From contig QHYS01000065.1 in assembly GCA_003223325.1 (NCBI GenBank), positions 15,351 through 66,304 of the forward strand: DNA of 50,954 bases. The letters are read 5' to 3'. Below, in pieces: positions 1 to 8,896 of this stretch (position 1 is the stretch's first letter; each line of letters starts with the position of its first letter). The notes beneath the pieces are model-generated. The model was not told where the DNA came from and did no database searches. It saw only the letters and a program-made list of their open reading frames with translations. The position numbers were made by a program, and so were the translations under genes. The DNA comes from Acidobacteriota bacterium (GTDB taxonomy: Bacteria; Acidobacteriota; Terriglobia; Acidiferrales; UBA7541).

Positions 1-102
1 CAGGCTTGAGGTGCAATATTTTGGAAAGGTCCACTTTCTCCCGATAAAAACATAATGGGTTTCCGGCCACGTCACAATCTCGGGAACTTGCGTGAGTTTC
101 AT
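1..102 (-). pseudogene. GyrI-like effector-binding domain protein, 5' end, apparent frameshift, cut by window edge
   Basis: Reading leftward from an ATG at 102 gives MKLTQVPEIVTWPETHYVFI, which resembles the start of GyrI-like small-molecule-binding (AraC effector domain) proteins. The expected continuation, ESGPFQNIAPQA, is present but in another frame. The switch falls at a run of three C at 40-42 (GGG on the coding strand), as if one base had been inserted. Only 34 codons are visible. No convincing ribosome-binding site precedes the ATG. The family assignment rests on memory of the family's N-terminal pattern; the frameshift could be a sequence error. Confidence 0.4.
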
Positions 103-352
103 CGGGGCTCGTTTAGCCGTTTGCCATTGTGTTTCTCGTTGCTTCTGAAACCGTCTGAAGGACTGGTATACAAAAGCAACTTTGGGATTCCTTGGAAGTG
201 CGACACTGGATTTGATACGGATCGTAACTAATCTAATCTGCAACCGACTTTTCACCGATCGGCACGATGTTTTCGTTAGAGACCCGAGACGAAACTGTCG
301 GGGCGCAATTCTCCCCCTTTGAGCCCGCTGAATTCGCTAACTTCGAAAGAGA

Positions 353-1276
353 TCAGCTACGCACGTATTTGTTGAACCAGCCAATGGTGCGTTGCCAGGC
401 CAGGTCGGCTGCGGCCTTGTTGTACCGTTCCGGCGTCGCATCGCAATTGAAGCCGTGCACAGCGCCAGGGTAGATATAGCCTTCGTGCGGAATGTTGATT
501 GCCGTCAGTGCCTTGTCGTACGCCGGCCACGTGGTGGCCAGTCGCGTGTCGAGTTCGCCGTGATGGACGAGAATCGCCCCTTTGATCTTCGGGATGTCCG
601 CGTCGGCAGGCGGCCCACCGTAGAACGGCACCGCAGCGCCCAGATCGGCTCCTAACCGGGCGGCCATGTTATTGGATACGCTGCCCCCATAGCAAAAACC
701 GGTGATGCCGATCTTGCCCGTGCAGTCGGAACGCGACTTTAGCCACATCGCGCAAGCCACGAAATCTTCGAACATCTTTTTGCCATCGATCTTCATGAAG
801 AGCTGCCCGCCGTTGTAGTCATCGCCGGGAAAGCCGCCGACAGAGGTGAGCCCGTCGGGCGCAAACGCCATGAAGTCAGCGAGGGCAAGCCGCCGCGCGA
901 TGTCCTCGATGTGAGGATTCAGGCCTCGATTTTCGTGCACGACGATAATGCCGGGCAATTTCGCTGGCATCGCGTCCCGCGTGTCAGCACTGACCGGCCG
1001 GACGAGATATCCTTTGATCTTTCCGTTCCCTTGCGGTGACGGAATGGTCTCGTAGCTCGCCTTAATGCGGTCATCGGTCTTGGACACCTGCTGCGCCTCG
1101 GCGTACTTCGGCATCAACGTTTCGATAATCGTTGCCGCGGTCAGGCCGCCGATCGCAAACTTCTGCACCTGGTTCATAAAGGCGCGGCGGCTGATCACGC
1201 CATGAATGAAAAGGTTGTAGAGTTCTATGGCCTCGCTCGGCAGGTTGGGTTTCGTCGGCTCCTTCGTTGGCTCCAT
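353..1276 (-). CDS. Exported dienelactone hydrolase family protein
   Basis: 307-aa alpha/beta hydrolase of the dienelactone hydrolase family, which hydrolyses lactones and related esters. The start at 1276 is chosen because AAAGGAG lies 8 bases upstream; a longer frame reaching 1345 lacks this. Residues 1-62 carry a twin-arginine-like segment (SRRAFMNQ, Arg30-Arg31) followed by a hydrophobic stretch and AEAQQ, so Tat export is likely. The catalytic triad is visible: Cys195 in GFCYGG, Asp243 in GELD and His274 in AVHGF. A nucleophilic Cys rather than Ser is typical of this family. It lies 129 bp downstream of the PQQ dehydrogenase on the same strand and may be cotranscribed with it. The substrate cannot be told from sequence. 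Confidence 0.9.
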   Translation of the reverse strand: MEPTKEPTKPNLPSEAIELYNLFIHGVISRRAFMNQVQKFAIGGLTAATIIETLMPKYAEAQQVSKTDDRIKASYETIPSPQGNGKIKGYLVRPVSADTRDAMPAKLPGIIVVHENRGLNPHIEDIARRLALADFMAFAPDGLTSVGGFPGDDYNGGQLFMKIDGKKMFEDFVACAMWLKSRSDCTGKIGITGFCYGGSVSNNMAARLGADLGAAVPFYGGPPADADIPKIKGAILVHHGELDTRLATTWPAYDKALTAINIPHEGYIYPGAVHGFNCDATPERYNKAAADLAWQRTIGWFNKYVRS

Positions 1277-1405
1277 TGAGTGGCTCCTTTCAGAGAATGT
1301 TTCTCCCGGGTTCAGGGTGCGGGCTGCGGGTCTGCAGGTTAGCACGCGAAGCGCTCGCCCCGCCAGCGGCTTTTCTCTAGCTCTAACAGCGCTCCTGGCG
1401 GCGGA

Positions 1406-3514
1406 CTACCGAGACGCAGCCTCTGTTCGCGCCGATTCATGCGCGCGGTCGAGAACGTAGGCTTGAATGAGCCTAACCTGTGCCGGCGTGAGGTCCTCTG
1501 AGAACGACGGCATTCCCACCTCCCGTAGCGCACCACCTCGCACGACCTCCTCGAATTTCTCGTGCATTCCAGCCGGGGCATAACGCAAGTCAGGCACCGA
1601 CCCTCCACTCACCACGTCTGCGCCGTGGCAACGCGCACAAAAAGTGGCATACAAGACCCGGCCCGTTTCAATCTCGGGCCGGGAAGCCGCTAGTTTGAAG
1701 GTCGGCATGGGAACCGGTTGAACCACTGGCTCGTATCGAGGAAGGGTGGCCGACCCGCCAAGCGAGAACGACAAAAGCTTTCCTGGCGCAACCTTTCCTT
1801 TGCCGGTGGCACGATTGCCCAGCACCTCGGGTCCGCCCCATCCGGCGAGTACCGCAACGTACTGCGTACCATCAACTTGATAGGTCATTGGCGGCGCCAT
1901 GATCCCGATTCCAGCGTCGAATTCCCACAGCAGCTTCCCATCAGTCGCCCGATAGGCCCGCAGCTTTCCGTCGGCTCGTCCGTGAAAAACGAGGTTGCCG
2001 GCGGTGGACAGTGTTCCGCCGCTGCCTGGATCCGGGAGTTCGACGTGCCACGCCTCGCGCTGCGCCGCTGGATTCCAGGCGACAAGCTTTCCGGCTGGTT
2101 TCAGCGTGAGCCATTGCTTGCGCACCGGTCCCACGTAGCCTCTGTCGAGGCCGGTAGTCTGATCGTGCAGGTTAATCTTCCAGCCGGATGTCACCGCTTG
2201 GATGGACGTAGCGTCGAGGACTCCCATATACACAAGCCCGGTAACGGGATTGAATGACAATGGGTGCCAGTTGTGTGCGCCTGCGCTCGAGGGCTTCACG
2301 ATCGTGGCGTCCTTAAGCTTGCGGACTGCAGCGTTCTCCATGGGACGCCCATTGGAATCAATGCCCGTAGCCCAATTCATCTCCGCATAGGGGCGAGCTG
2401 AAATAAGCTTGCCTGTTGCCGGATCCAGCTCATAGAAAAATCCGTTTTTGTTCGCCTGCATCAGTACGGTACGTTGCTGCCCTTCGACGGTGAGGGTCGC
2501 GAGCATCAGTGGCTGGGTGGCGTCGTAGTCCCAGTTGTCTCCTGGCGTGGTCTGATAGGCCCAGACCTGTTCGCCGTTGCTAACGCGGAGCGCGACGATG
2601 GAAGCGATGTAAAGATTATCGCCCTTGCTACGCAGCCGGTCGTACCAAGGCGAGCCATTGCCCGTGCCGAAGAAAACAAAGTCCGTTTCGGGATCGTAGA
2701 CGATGGTGTCCCACGCAGTTCCACCACCTCCTGCCTTCCACCATTCGCCCGACCACGTCGCCGCCGCCCGGCGCATGGCCTCGGACTCGAACGGTTTGGA
2801 CGGATCGCCGGGCACGGTATACGTTCTCCAGATCAAATTACCTGTCTCGGCGTCGTATGCCGACACGTAGCCACGCACCGCGTACTCTGCCCCAGCGTTT
2901 CCAATGATCACTCGTCCCTTTGCGATCCGCGGAGCGCCCGTGATGGCGTAGGGGCCGTCTTTGGGCGTAGTCTGGACGTCCCAGACCGCTGCTCCTGTTT
3001 TTGCGTCAAGCGCGATGAGGCGGCCATCGAGCGTCCCAACATAGACGCGGCCCCGGTAAAGAGCGACGCCGCGGTTGACCACATCGCAGCATACGAACTT
3101 CGCGTGGTCCTTCGGAACGTGCGGATCGTATTGCCATAGCAGATGACCTGTGCGCGCGTCAAACGCGTATACGAGGCTCCATGCGCTCGTCGTGTAGAGG
3201 ACGCCGTCGTTAACCAGCGGCGTCGCTTCGAGTCCGCGCAGGGTTCCGAGATCAGCAAACCATGCGAGGCCGAGCCGGCCTACCGTCTGTTCGTCGATCT
3301 GTTGAAGGTGGCTAAAACGCTGCTCGGAGTACGTTTGGCCGTACGTGATCCAATTCGCGGGGTCCGCGTCTGCCGCCTTAAGCGCAGCGTCATCGACGAC
3401 AACTACCCGACCGCGGCCACAACCCGCCATTTCTAGAATGACGATCGTCAGAATGCAAGCCGCCGCCGCTGCCAGTGCTATTCTTCGGCAAAAGATTGCC
3501 GTGTCTCCAAGCAT
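1406..3514 (-). CDS. PQQ-dependent quinohemoprotein alcohol dehydrogenase (methanol/ethanol family)
   Basis: 702-aa periplasmic quinohemoprotein that oxidises alcohols or aldehydes and passes electrons through its own C-terminal cytochrome c domain. The start at 3514 follows AAAGGAAAGGAG. Residues 12-32 are a hydrophobic export signal ending in EMAGC, possibly a lipobox. The eight-bladed PQQ propeller spans about 45-590. The vicinal Cys142-Cys143 pair that stacks on PQQ is present. The metal ligands of the family can be placed at Glu210 (GNAGAE) and Asn286 (GTGNGSPW), with catalytic Asp329. Asp331, two residues after the catalytic Asp (DNWDYD), matches the extra aspartate of lanthanide-dependent enzymes. 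The C-terminal domain has one haem site, CARCH at 626-630, with probable distal Met668. No PQQ synthesis genes are in the window. Confidence 0.93.
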   Translation of the reverse strand: MLGDTAIFCRRIALAAAAACILTIVILEMAGCGRGRVVVVDDAALKAADADPANWITYGQTYSEQRFSHLQQIDEQTVGRLGLAWFADLGTLRGLEATPLVNDGVLYTTSAWSLVYAFDARTGHLLWQYDPHVPKDHAKFVCCDVVNRGVALYRGRVYVGTLDGRLIALDAKTGAAVWDVQTTPKDGPYAITGAPRIAKGRVIIGNAGAEYAVRGYVSAYDAETGNLIWRTYTVPGDPSKPFESEAMRRAAATWSGEWWKAGGGGTAWDTIVYDPETDFVFFGTGNGSPWYDRLRSKGDNLYIASIVALRVSNGEQVWAYQTTPGDNWDYDATQPLMLATLTVEGQQRTVLMQANKNGFFYELDPATGKLISARPYAEMNWATGIDSNGRPMENAAVRKLKDATIVKPSSAGAHNWHPLSFNPVTGLVYMGVLDATSIQAVTSGWKINLHDQTTGLDRGYVGPVRKQWLTLKPAGKLVAWNPAAQREAWHVELPDPGSGGTLSTAGNLVFHGRADGKLRAYRATDGKLLWEFDAGIGIMAPPMTYQVDGTQYVAVLAGWGGPEVLGNRATGKGKVAPGKLLSFSLGGSATLPRYEPVVQPVPMPTFKLAASRPEIETGRVLYATFCARCHGADVVSGGSVPDLRYAPAGMHEKFEEVVRGGALREVGMPSFSEDLTPAQVRLIQAYVLDRAHESARTEAASR

Positions 3515-3906
3515 GGGGACTCCTTTCCTTTGGCCACCCAGCCGTACCTTTACCCCCGGCTTCCCGCACCGTCAATGGGATTTTTCAACGGCGAACCTAT
3601 TGCCTTAATTGTTTCGGATCCTTCCTTGTTGTTCGTCGTGACTTGAGAGATTGCTCCAAAACTTGTTCCCTTCCGTTTGACCGTGACCCGGCGGCGGTGG
3701 ATTGTGGTTTCTCGTCGCCCCTCTGGGTGCTCTCGCGCAACTGACCGCGAACGCTGGGATCCGTGAAGGCCATGTAATGCCCGGAAAGCGGTATACTCAC
3801 GCAGGTTCAGTTGCAGATGGTCATGGAGCCTACTGCTTAAGGGTCAATCCGGAGGGGAATCGGGAACGGTTGTCTTGCGACATGATGTGCTCCTTAGGAG
3901 GTTGAA
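3515..3906. promoter_or_regulatory. Divergent intergenic region between PQQ dehydrogenase and soxC-like gene
   Basis: 392 bp without a credible gene; the short frames here are not supported by homology or ribosome-binding sites. It must hold promoters for both flanking operons. On the + strand TATACT at 3792-3797 is a possible -10 box, but no matching -35 is clear. CTCCTTAGGAG at 3890-3900 is a short inverted repeat that includes the soxC-like Shine-Dalgarno, so a weak hairpin could mask it. I saw no known riboswitch pattern. Confidence 0.4.
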
Positions 3907-5214
3907 ATGGAAAGGCGTGACAGAGTTAAAAATGACAAAACAAAGGTCGGCGCGTTGGCAGGCGGAGCCACAGCGCGGAATGGCTTCGACCGGCGCACAC
4001 TATTGCGGGCCGGCGTTTTCGCTGCGGGGATAGCGGGCATTGGTTCGGGCATCGCTCAGGCTGCCGAAAGCATTGGAGCGGATGCACCAGAATGGATGAA
4101 GGCACCCGGACGCTCTTTTTCAACCTACGGCGTGCCTTCCAAGTGGCAAGAGAAGGTGCAGCGTGTCATCGCTTTTCCTCCCGGACGTCCAGGAACAGGC
4201 AGCTCGCGAACCCCGCTGCATCTGCTTGAAGGGACAATCACGCCCAATGGGTTGCATTTTGAACGCCACCACAATGGCGTTCCCGATATCGATCCGAGCC
4301 GTCACGAGCTGGTGATTCATGGGCTCGTGAAGCGACCGCTTGCTTTTTCAGTCGAAACGATCATGCGCTACCCCATGGAGTCGCAAATCCACTTCGTCGA
4401 ATGCTCCGGCAACAGCGGATCGTTCAATCAGCCAGAACCCCAACAGACTACTGCCGGTGGCCTCAATGGACTTCTCTCTTGTTCTGAATGGACTGGCGTG
4501 CGGCTCGCGACACTTTTAGGGGAAGCTGAAGTAACCCGTGAGGCGAAATGGGTTGTGGCAGAGGGTGGGGATGCGGCTGCAATGAGCCGCAGTGTGCCCC
4601 TGGAGAAATGTCTGGACGACGCGATGATTGCCCTATACCAAAACGGAGAGGCGATTCGTCCCGAACAGGGCTACCCAATGCGTCTCTTGCTGCCAGGGTT
4701 CGAGGGAAATATGAACGTGAAATGGCTGCGCCGGCTTAAAGTTATGGATCAGCCGGTCAATGCAAGGGATGAGACTGCTCACTACACGGAATTGATGCCC
4801 AACGGCAAGGCGCGCCAGTACATGTTCCTTCAGGGCGTGAAATCCGCGATCATCAAGCCGTCATTCGGAATGAATATGAAAGGACCGGGCTCTTACGAAG
4901 TCTCCGGGCTGGCGTGGTCGGGGTCGGGACGAATTTCCAAAGTAGAAGTTTCCGCGGATGGTGGGAAAAGCTGGGCAGTTGCCGCTCTGACTGCGCCGGT
5001 CTTATCGAAGGCGCTCACTCGCTTCCGGTTAGCGTGGCAATGGGATGGCCGGCCTTCAACGCTGATGAGCCGAGCCACTGATGAGAAGGGCGAAGTGCAG
5101 CCCACCAGATCCGCTTGGGTTTCGCAGTATTCGCCAGTCCAGTTTTATCACTTCAACGGTATTCAAGGCTGGCGGATTGAGGCGGATGGGACGGTGAAAC
5201 ATGTTTATGTTTAG
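3907..5214 (+). CDS. soxC: SoxC-like sulfite dehydrogenase, molybdopterin subunit
   Basis: 435-aa molybdenum enzyme of the sulfite oxidase family, closest in layout to SoxC/SorA, which oxidises sulfite or protein-bound sulfane sulfur in the periplasm. The start follows TTAGGAGG. An N-terminal Tat signal is visible (FDRRTLLRAG, Arg29-Arg30, then a hydrophobic run ending AQAAES). The molybdopterin-binding domain holds the cysteine ligand Cys166 in VECSGNSGSF. The C-terminal third is the Ig-like Mo-co dimerisation domain (about 310-430). The next gene, a cytochrome c, overlaps by 14 bp, matching the soxC-soxD arrangement. No soxXYZAB genes are in the window, so the physiological substrate is uncertain; the symbol denotes family, not proven role. 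Confidence 0.85.
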   Translation: MERRDRVKNDKTKVGALAGGATARNGFDRRTLLRAGVFAAGIAGIGSGIAQAAESIGADAPEWMKAPGRSFSTYGVPSKWQEKVQRVIAFPPGRPGTGSSRTPLHLLEGTITPNGLHFERHHNGVPDIDPSRHELVIHGLVKRPLAFSVETIMRYPMESQIHFVECSGNSGSFNQPEPQQTTAGGLNGLLSCSEWTGVRLATLLGEAEVTREAKWVVAEGGDAAAMSRSVPLEKCLDDAMIALYQNGEAIRPEQGYPMRLLLPGFEGNMNVKWLRRLKVMDQPVNARDETAHYTELMPNGKARQYMFLQGVKSAIIKPSFGMNMKGPGSYEVSGLAWSGSGRISKVEVSADGGKSWAVAALTAPVLSKALTRFRLAWQWDGRPSTLMSRATDEKGEVQPTRSAWVSQYSPVQFYHFNGIQGWRIEADGTVKHVYV

Positions 5215-5731
5215 AATTTTTTTGCCGGCCACGGCGCTTTGTCTCATCTCGTCTGTGTGCGAGGCGCAGCATCCCAACCTCGGCCGCCCGCTGACTCCTG
5301 AAGAGATAAGTAAGCTCGACATCACTGTGGCTCCAGACGGTAGTGGGCTGCCTGCAGGAAGCGGCTCTGTTTCCGCGGGAGCCAACGTGTACTCCGAAAA
5401 ATGCCAGTCCTGCCACGGCGCTCGGGGCCAAGGCGGGCCCCAGGACCAGCTCACCGGCGGAGTTGGTACGATCGCGTCAGAGAAGCCAGTGAAGACGCCG
5501 GTGAGCTATTGGCCGAGCGCAACCACCATTTTTGATTATGTGCGCCGCGCCATGCCTCTGCAATCGCCGCAATCGCTGACCAATGACGAAGTGTACGCCG
5601 TGACCGCGTACATTCTGTCTATCGACAAAATCGTTCCTGAAGACGCCGTGCTCGATGCCAAGTCTTTGCCGCAGGTCAAAATGCCGAATCGCGACGGGTT
5701 TGTGCGATGGTGGCCGGTACCGAAGCGCTGA
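5201..5731 (+). CDS. SoxD-like periplasmic cytochrome c
   Basis: 176-aa monohaem cytochrome c, probably the electron acceptor partner of the SoxC-like subunit. A signal peptide covers about residues 1-22 (hydrophobic, ending EAQ). The haem site is CQSCH at 68-72, and Met118 in RRAMP is the likely distal ligand. The C-terminal half (TNDEVYAVTAYIL, then an NRDGFVRWWP tail) is typical of SoxD and related c-type cytochromes. The 14-bp overlap with the preceding gene points to translational coupling. SoxD of classical Sox systems is larger and often dihaem; this short single-haem version resembles those of stand-alone sulfite dehydrogenases. Confidence 0.85.
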   Translation: MFMFRIFLPATALCLISSVCEAQHPNLGRPLTPEEISKLDITVAPDGSGLPAGSGSVSAGANVYSEKCQSCHGARGQGGPQDQLTGGVGTIASEKPVKTPVSYWPSATTIFDYVRRAMPLQSPQSLTNDEVYAVTAYILSIDKIVPEDAVLDAKSLPQVKMPNRDGFVRWWPVPKR

Positions 5732-5852
5732 GGCCAGGTAGAGAAATACCCCAGGGGAGGACTTGTCCTCCCCTTTCTATTTTGCGGCTGCAAGCACTCT
5801 AGTCGAGCCTCGTACGAGCTGGTTCGTTCGCAGTAAAACCTCGGAGGTACTT

Positions 5853-6914
5853 ATGAAGGCAATTGGTTCCATCACCATCGTCTTGGTGGCGATCGCGACA
5901 ATTGGTGTAGCGAGTCATTTCCGGTCGAGCGCTGCAGTCGGAGCGGCAGCCCCACCCTCGGGCTTTGTGCTGGTAGCGCATGGTGGCGCGGGCGATTACA
6001 GCAGCATGAAGGCTGAGCAGACCGAGATGCGCCGCAGCGCCATGCTCAAGGCCGTGCAGTCCGGCTACGCGATTCTGACGAAAAAGGGCTCCAGCTTGGA
6101 TGCAGTGGAGGCGACAATTCGCGTCATGGAGGATTCCGGCTTGTTTGACGCAGGGCGGGGTTCCTACTACACCCGTGAAGGCATTCCGGAGATGGATGCA
6201 TCGATCATGGATGGCCGCACGCTGAACGCAGGAGCGGTCGCTTCGCTCAAGCACATCGCGAATCCCATCCACCTGGCCCGCCTGGTGATGGAAAAGTCGC
6301 CGCATGTCATGCTGGTCGGCGAGGGCGCCGAGGAGTTCGCAAGATCACAAGGGATCGAACCGGTTTCTCCGTATCTTTTCTTTAACGAACGCGAATGGGA
6401 ACGGTACCAAAATGCCAAATCGGCTGAAGAGAAAAAGAAATCGGCAGGCCTTGCGGCCAATAAACAACATGGCACGGTCGGGGTAGTGGCATTGGACCAA
6501 GCCGGTAATCTCGCCGCGGGGACTTCAACCGGCGGAACGGTATTGAAAATGCCGGGCCGGGTGGGAGACTCTCCAATCCTGGGCGCAGGAACCTATGCAA
6601 ACAATGAAAGCTGCGCGGTTTCAGGAACCGGAACGGGCGAATTTTTCATGCGCAACATCGTCGCAGCAGACATCTGCGAGCGCGTGCGCTACTTGCGCGT
6701 CACTCTCGAGCAGGCGGCGAATGACGTTGTGATGAAGGAGCTTGTGGAGCAGCACGGGGACGGGGGAGTGATCGCGCTCGATCCGAAGGGCAATGTCGCT
6801 ATGCCCTTCAATACGGAAGGCATGATGACGGCTACGGTCCGAGTCGATGGAAAAGTCACAATGCAGGGCTGGAGCAAAAATGCGAAGCCCATCATCGTGT
6901 CCGTTACAAAGTGA
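5853..6914 (+). CDS. iaaA: Isoaspartyl peptidase / type III L-asparaginase
   Basis: 353-aa Ntn-hydrolase that splits isoaspartyl dipeptides and L-asparagine after autocleavage. The start at 5853 is chosen for the GGAGG five bases upstream; the open frame extends to 5763 without support. A signal peptide (about 1-30) suggests a periplasmic enzyme, unlike the cytoplasmic E. coli homologue. Motifs: VAHGGAG near residue 41, DAVEATIRVMEDSGLFDAGRG, and the cleavage site NKQHGTVGVV, where Thr208 becomes the N-terminal nucleophile of the beta subunit. GTSTGGTVLKMPGRVGDSP and GTGTGEFFMR complete the active site. It stands alone between the soxCD-like pair and the VOC gene. Confidence 0.92.
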   Translation: MKAIGSITIVLVAIATIGVASHFRSSAAVGAAAPPSGFVLVAHGGAGDYSSMKAEQTEMRRSAMLKAVQSGYAILTKKGSSLDAVEATIRVMEDSGLFDAGRGSYYTREGIPEMDASIMDGRTLNAGAVASLKHIANPIHLARLVMEKSPHVMLVGEGAEEFARSQGIEPVSPYLFFNEREWERYQNAKSAEEKKKSAGLAANKQHGTVGVVALDQAGNLAAGTSTGGTVLKMPGRVGDSPILGAGTYANNESCAVSGTGTGEFFMRNIVAADICERVRYLRVTLEQAANDVVMKELVEQHGDGGVIALDPKGNVAMPFNTEGMMTATVRVDGKVTMQGWSKNAKPIIVSVTK

Positions 6915-6954
6915 ACCGACCGGCAACGGGAGAATAAAGGTAAGGAGGACGACA

Positions 6955-8016
6955 ATGGGAGGCAATCTCCAAAATTTTGAGGGCAAAACGGATCGCCGTC
7001 AGATGCTTCAAGCACTCGGGTTGATCGCGACGACCGCTGTTGCCGTAAGCTCCATTCCGAAAATTGCCGTCGCATTTGCTGCAAGCGCTGCGCAAAACAC
7101 TGCCGGCGGTGGTAGGGCCTTCCCAGTGACTACCGTCAATCACCTGGCGCTAGGTGCGGCCAATTATGCCAAGAGCCGCGACTTTTATGTGGACCTGTTT
7201 GGGATGCGCCTAGCTTGGGACGACGGCAACCAATGCGCCCTTGAATTCGGCAGCCTTACATCGCCGAATGGGATGTACATCCGGCCACTCCGGCCGGGCG
7301 AAAAACCGACCGTCGGCCACATTGCCTTCGGAATTCCAAATTTTATGTCGCAAAAGGCGGCTATGAAAGCCGAATTGGAGCGCCGCGGCGTCAAAAACAT
7401 TCGCCCCGATGGCGAAAGGGGATGGAGTTGCGATGATCCCGCAGGCTACCTGCTGAACATCTGGGTTCCAGAGAAGGACAAGGCCATGTTTCCGGGCGCG
7501 GCGGGACCTTGCGCGGTGGCCGCATCAGAAAAGTGCATAGCGGCGTGGGAAGCCGGTCAGAAAAATCTCGACGCCGCTCCGAAGGCGAGCGGTAAAGGCT
7601 TCCAAGCGACCTCTTACAGCTTCATTGTCTTGAATGTGCCTGACATCTCCAAGGAACGAGATTTTTACAGAGATTTATTGGGAATGAAGATCATCTACGA
7701 GGAGTCCGAAGGGCCGGAGGGCGAATTTTTCTTGAGGTTTGGTCAGAACACGCTCTGCCTGCGCAAGACGAGCAGTCCTGCTGACAAGCCCTACTGTAAT
7801 CAATTCGGCTTGACGATCCAAAATTATAACCCGAATGCAGTCGAAACCGAATTAAGGCGCCGCGGCCTCAAACCGAAGCCGGATTCCAAATTGTCATGGT
7901 CTGTTGTGGATCTCGATGGCTACCAGATCGATGTATCGGGAACCGGATTCGGGGACCATCTTGCGAATGACTGCCACGGAAGCAGTGCAACCTGCCCCGG
8001 AGGGCCCACAGGCTAA
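6955..8016 (+). CDS. Exported VOC-superfamily protein with two glyoxalase-like domains
   Basis: 353 aa. The start at 6955 follows AAGGAGGACGAC; the open frame extends further upstream without a site. A Tat-like signal (DRRQMLQALGL at 13-23 and a hydrophobic run to about 45) predicts export. Two VOC modules follow: about 58-170 (VNHLALGAANYAKSRDFYVD) and about 205-335 (SFIVLNVPDISKERDFYRDL). Such tandem VOC folds occur in extradiol dioxygenases, glyoxalase I and resistance proteins. Metal ligands of the first module could be His62 and a later Glu, but I cannot assign a reaction. It ends 4 bp from the convergent coxM-like gene. Confidence 0.8.
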   Translation: MGGNLQNFEGKTDRRQMLQALGLIATTAVAVSSIPKIAVAFAASAAQNTAGGGRAFPVTTVNHLALGAANYAKSRDFYVDLFGMRLAWDDGNQCALEFGSLTSPNGMYIRPLRPGEKPTVGHIAFGIPNFMSQKAAMKAELERRGVKNIRPDGERGWSCDDPAGYLLNIWVPEKDKAMFPGAAGPCAVAASEKCIAAWEAGQKNLDAAPKASGKGFQATSYSFIVLNVPDISKERDFYRDLLGMKIIYEESEGPEGEFFLRFGQNTLCLRKTSSPADKPYCNQFGLTIQNYNPNAVETELRRRGLKPKPDSKLSWSVVDLDGYQIDVSGTGFGDHLANDCHGSSATCPGGPTG

Positions 8017-8020
8017 AGCA

Positions 8021-8896
8021 TCACGAAGATATGCGTAAGCCTACAGCCTTGAGAAAGGTCCGCCGCAGGAAAACGTCGACCAAGTGGCGCTTGTATTCGG
8101 CGCTGCCTTCATGGTCGTCAACCAAGTCCGCGCCGTCGGCGATCAGAGCGGCGGTCTCTGGCAGGTGCTTTTCGACCTCCGCGCGCGAGCCCGTGAGCAA
8201 TGCCTCCGCTACCGGTGCCCTGTGCGGAAATGGAGAGACGCAGCCCACGGCAACACGCGCCGCCGTAAATGTGCGCCCTCCGTCCAGAGTTTCCAGCCAG
8301 AGTCCCAGACCCAGCGTGGGCCGCTCGTGAATTTGAAATTTCATGTAAGCGGCACGGTGATTCGATTTCCCACACGGGACGACGATCCGCGTGAGAATTT
8401 CGCCCGGCGCGAGATGATTCGCATAGGCGCCGGCGATGAGCTTTTCGATGGGGATTTCGCGAGTCCCTCGAGCACTTTCGATCCACACTGTCGCCCCGAG
8501 CACGAGCAGCATCGTGGCGGGATCGGAGTGCGGCTCGGCGAAGCAAAGGTTGCCCCCGAGCGTTCCGGTCGCTCGCACTCGAATATTGGCCACCTGCGAT
8601 TCGAGTTCCGCGAATACGGGCTGCATCTCCCGCACCAGCGAGGAACTCTCGATTGTGCGATGCGTGCAGGCGGCGCCAATTTCGATCACGCCATCACGCG
8701 CCTTGATCGCGTTCAATCCGGGAATGACTTTGAGATCGATGAGATGCTTATAGCTGAGCGCACGGTGCCTCATGGCCAGCAGCAATTCCGTCCCCCCTGC
8801 GTAGATGGCAGCCTGATCGCCATAATGCCCTAGCATCTGGGACGCTTCAGCAACGCTGCCGGGTTGATCAATTTCGAAACGCGAGAGCGTGGTCAT
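8021..8896 (-). CDS. Xanthine dehydrogenase family FAD-binding subunit (CoxM-like)
   Basis: 291-aa FAD subunit of a molybdenum hydroxylase; it carries electrons from the iron-sulfur subunit to an acceptor. FAD-binding motifs are clear: YAGGTELLLAMR near residue 33 and TLGGNLCFAEPHSDP near residue 110. The CO-dehydrogenase flavoprotein C-terminal domain occupies about 180-285. Its start overlaps the end of the large-subunit gene by 4 bp, so it is the last gene of a coxG-S-L-M-like operon. The cytoplasmic heterotrimer would need molybdenum cofactor; no cofactor genes are here. Confidence 0.9.
   Translation of the reverse strand: MTTLSRFEIDQPGSVAEASQMLGHYGDQAAIYAGGTELLLAMRHRALSYKHLIDLKVIPGLNAIKARDGVIEIGAACTHRTIESSSLVREMQPVFAELESQVANIRVRATGTLGGNLCFAEPHSDPATMLLVLGATVWIESARGTREIPIEKLIAGAYANHLAPGEILTRIVVPCGKSNHRAAYMKFQIHERPTLGLGLWLETLDGGRTFTAARVAVGCVSPFPHRAPVAEALLTGSRAEVEKHLPETAALIADGADLVDDHEGSAEYKRHLVDVFLRRTFLKAVGLRISS

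Noticed and set aside
3800-3906. Riboswitch in the soxC-like leader
   Set aside because: I looked for molybdenum cofactor, SAM and other known patterns and found none; only a short RBS-containing inverted repeat is visible.
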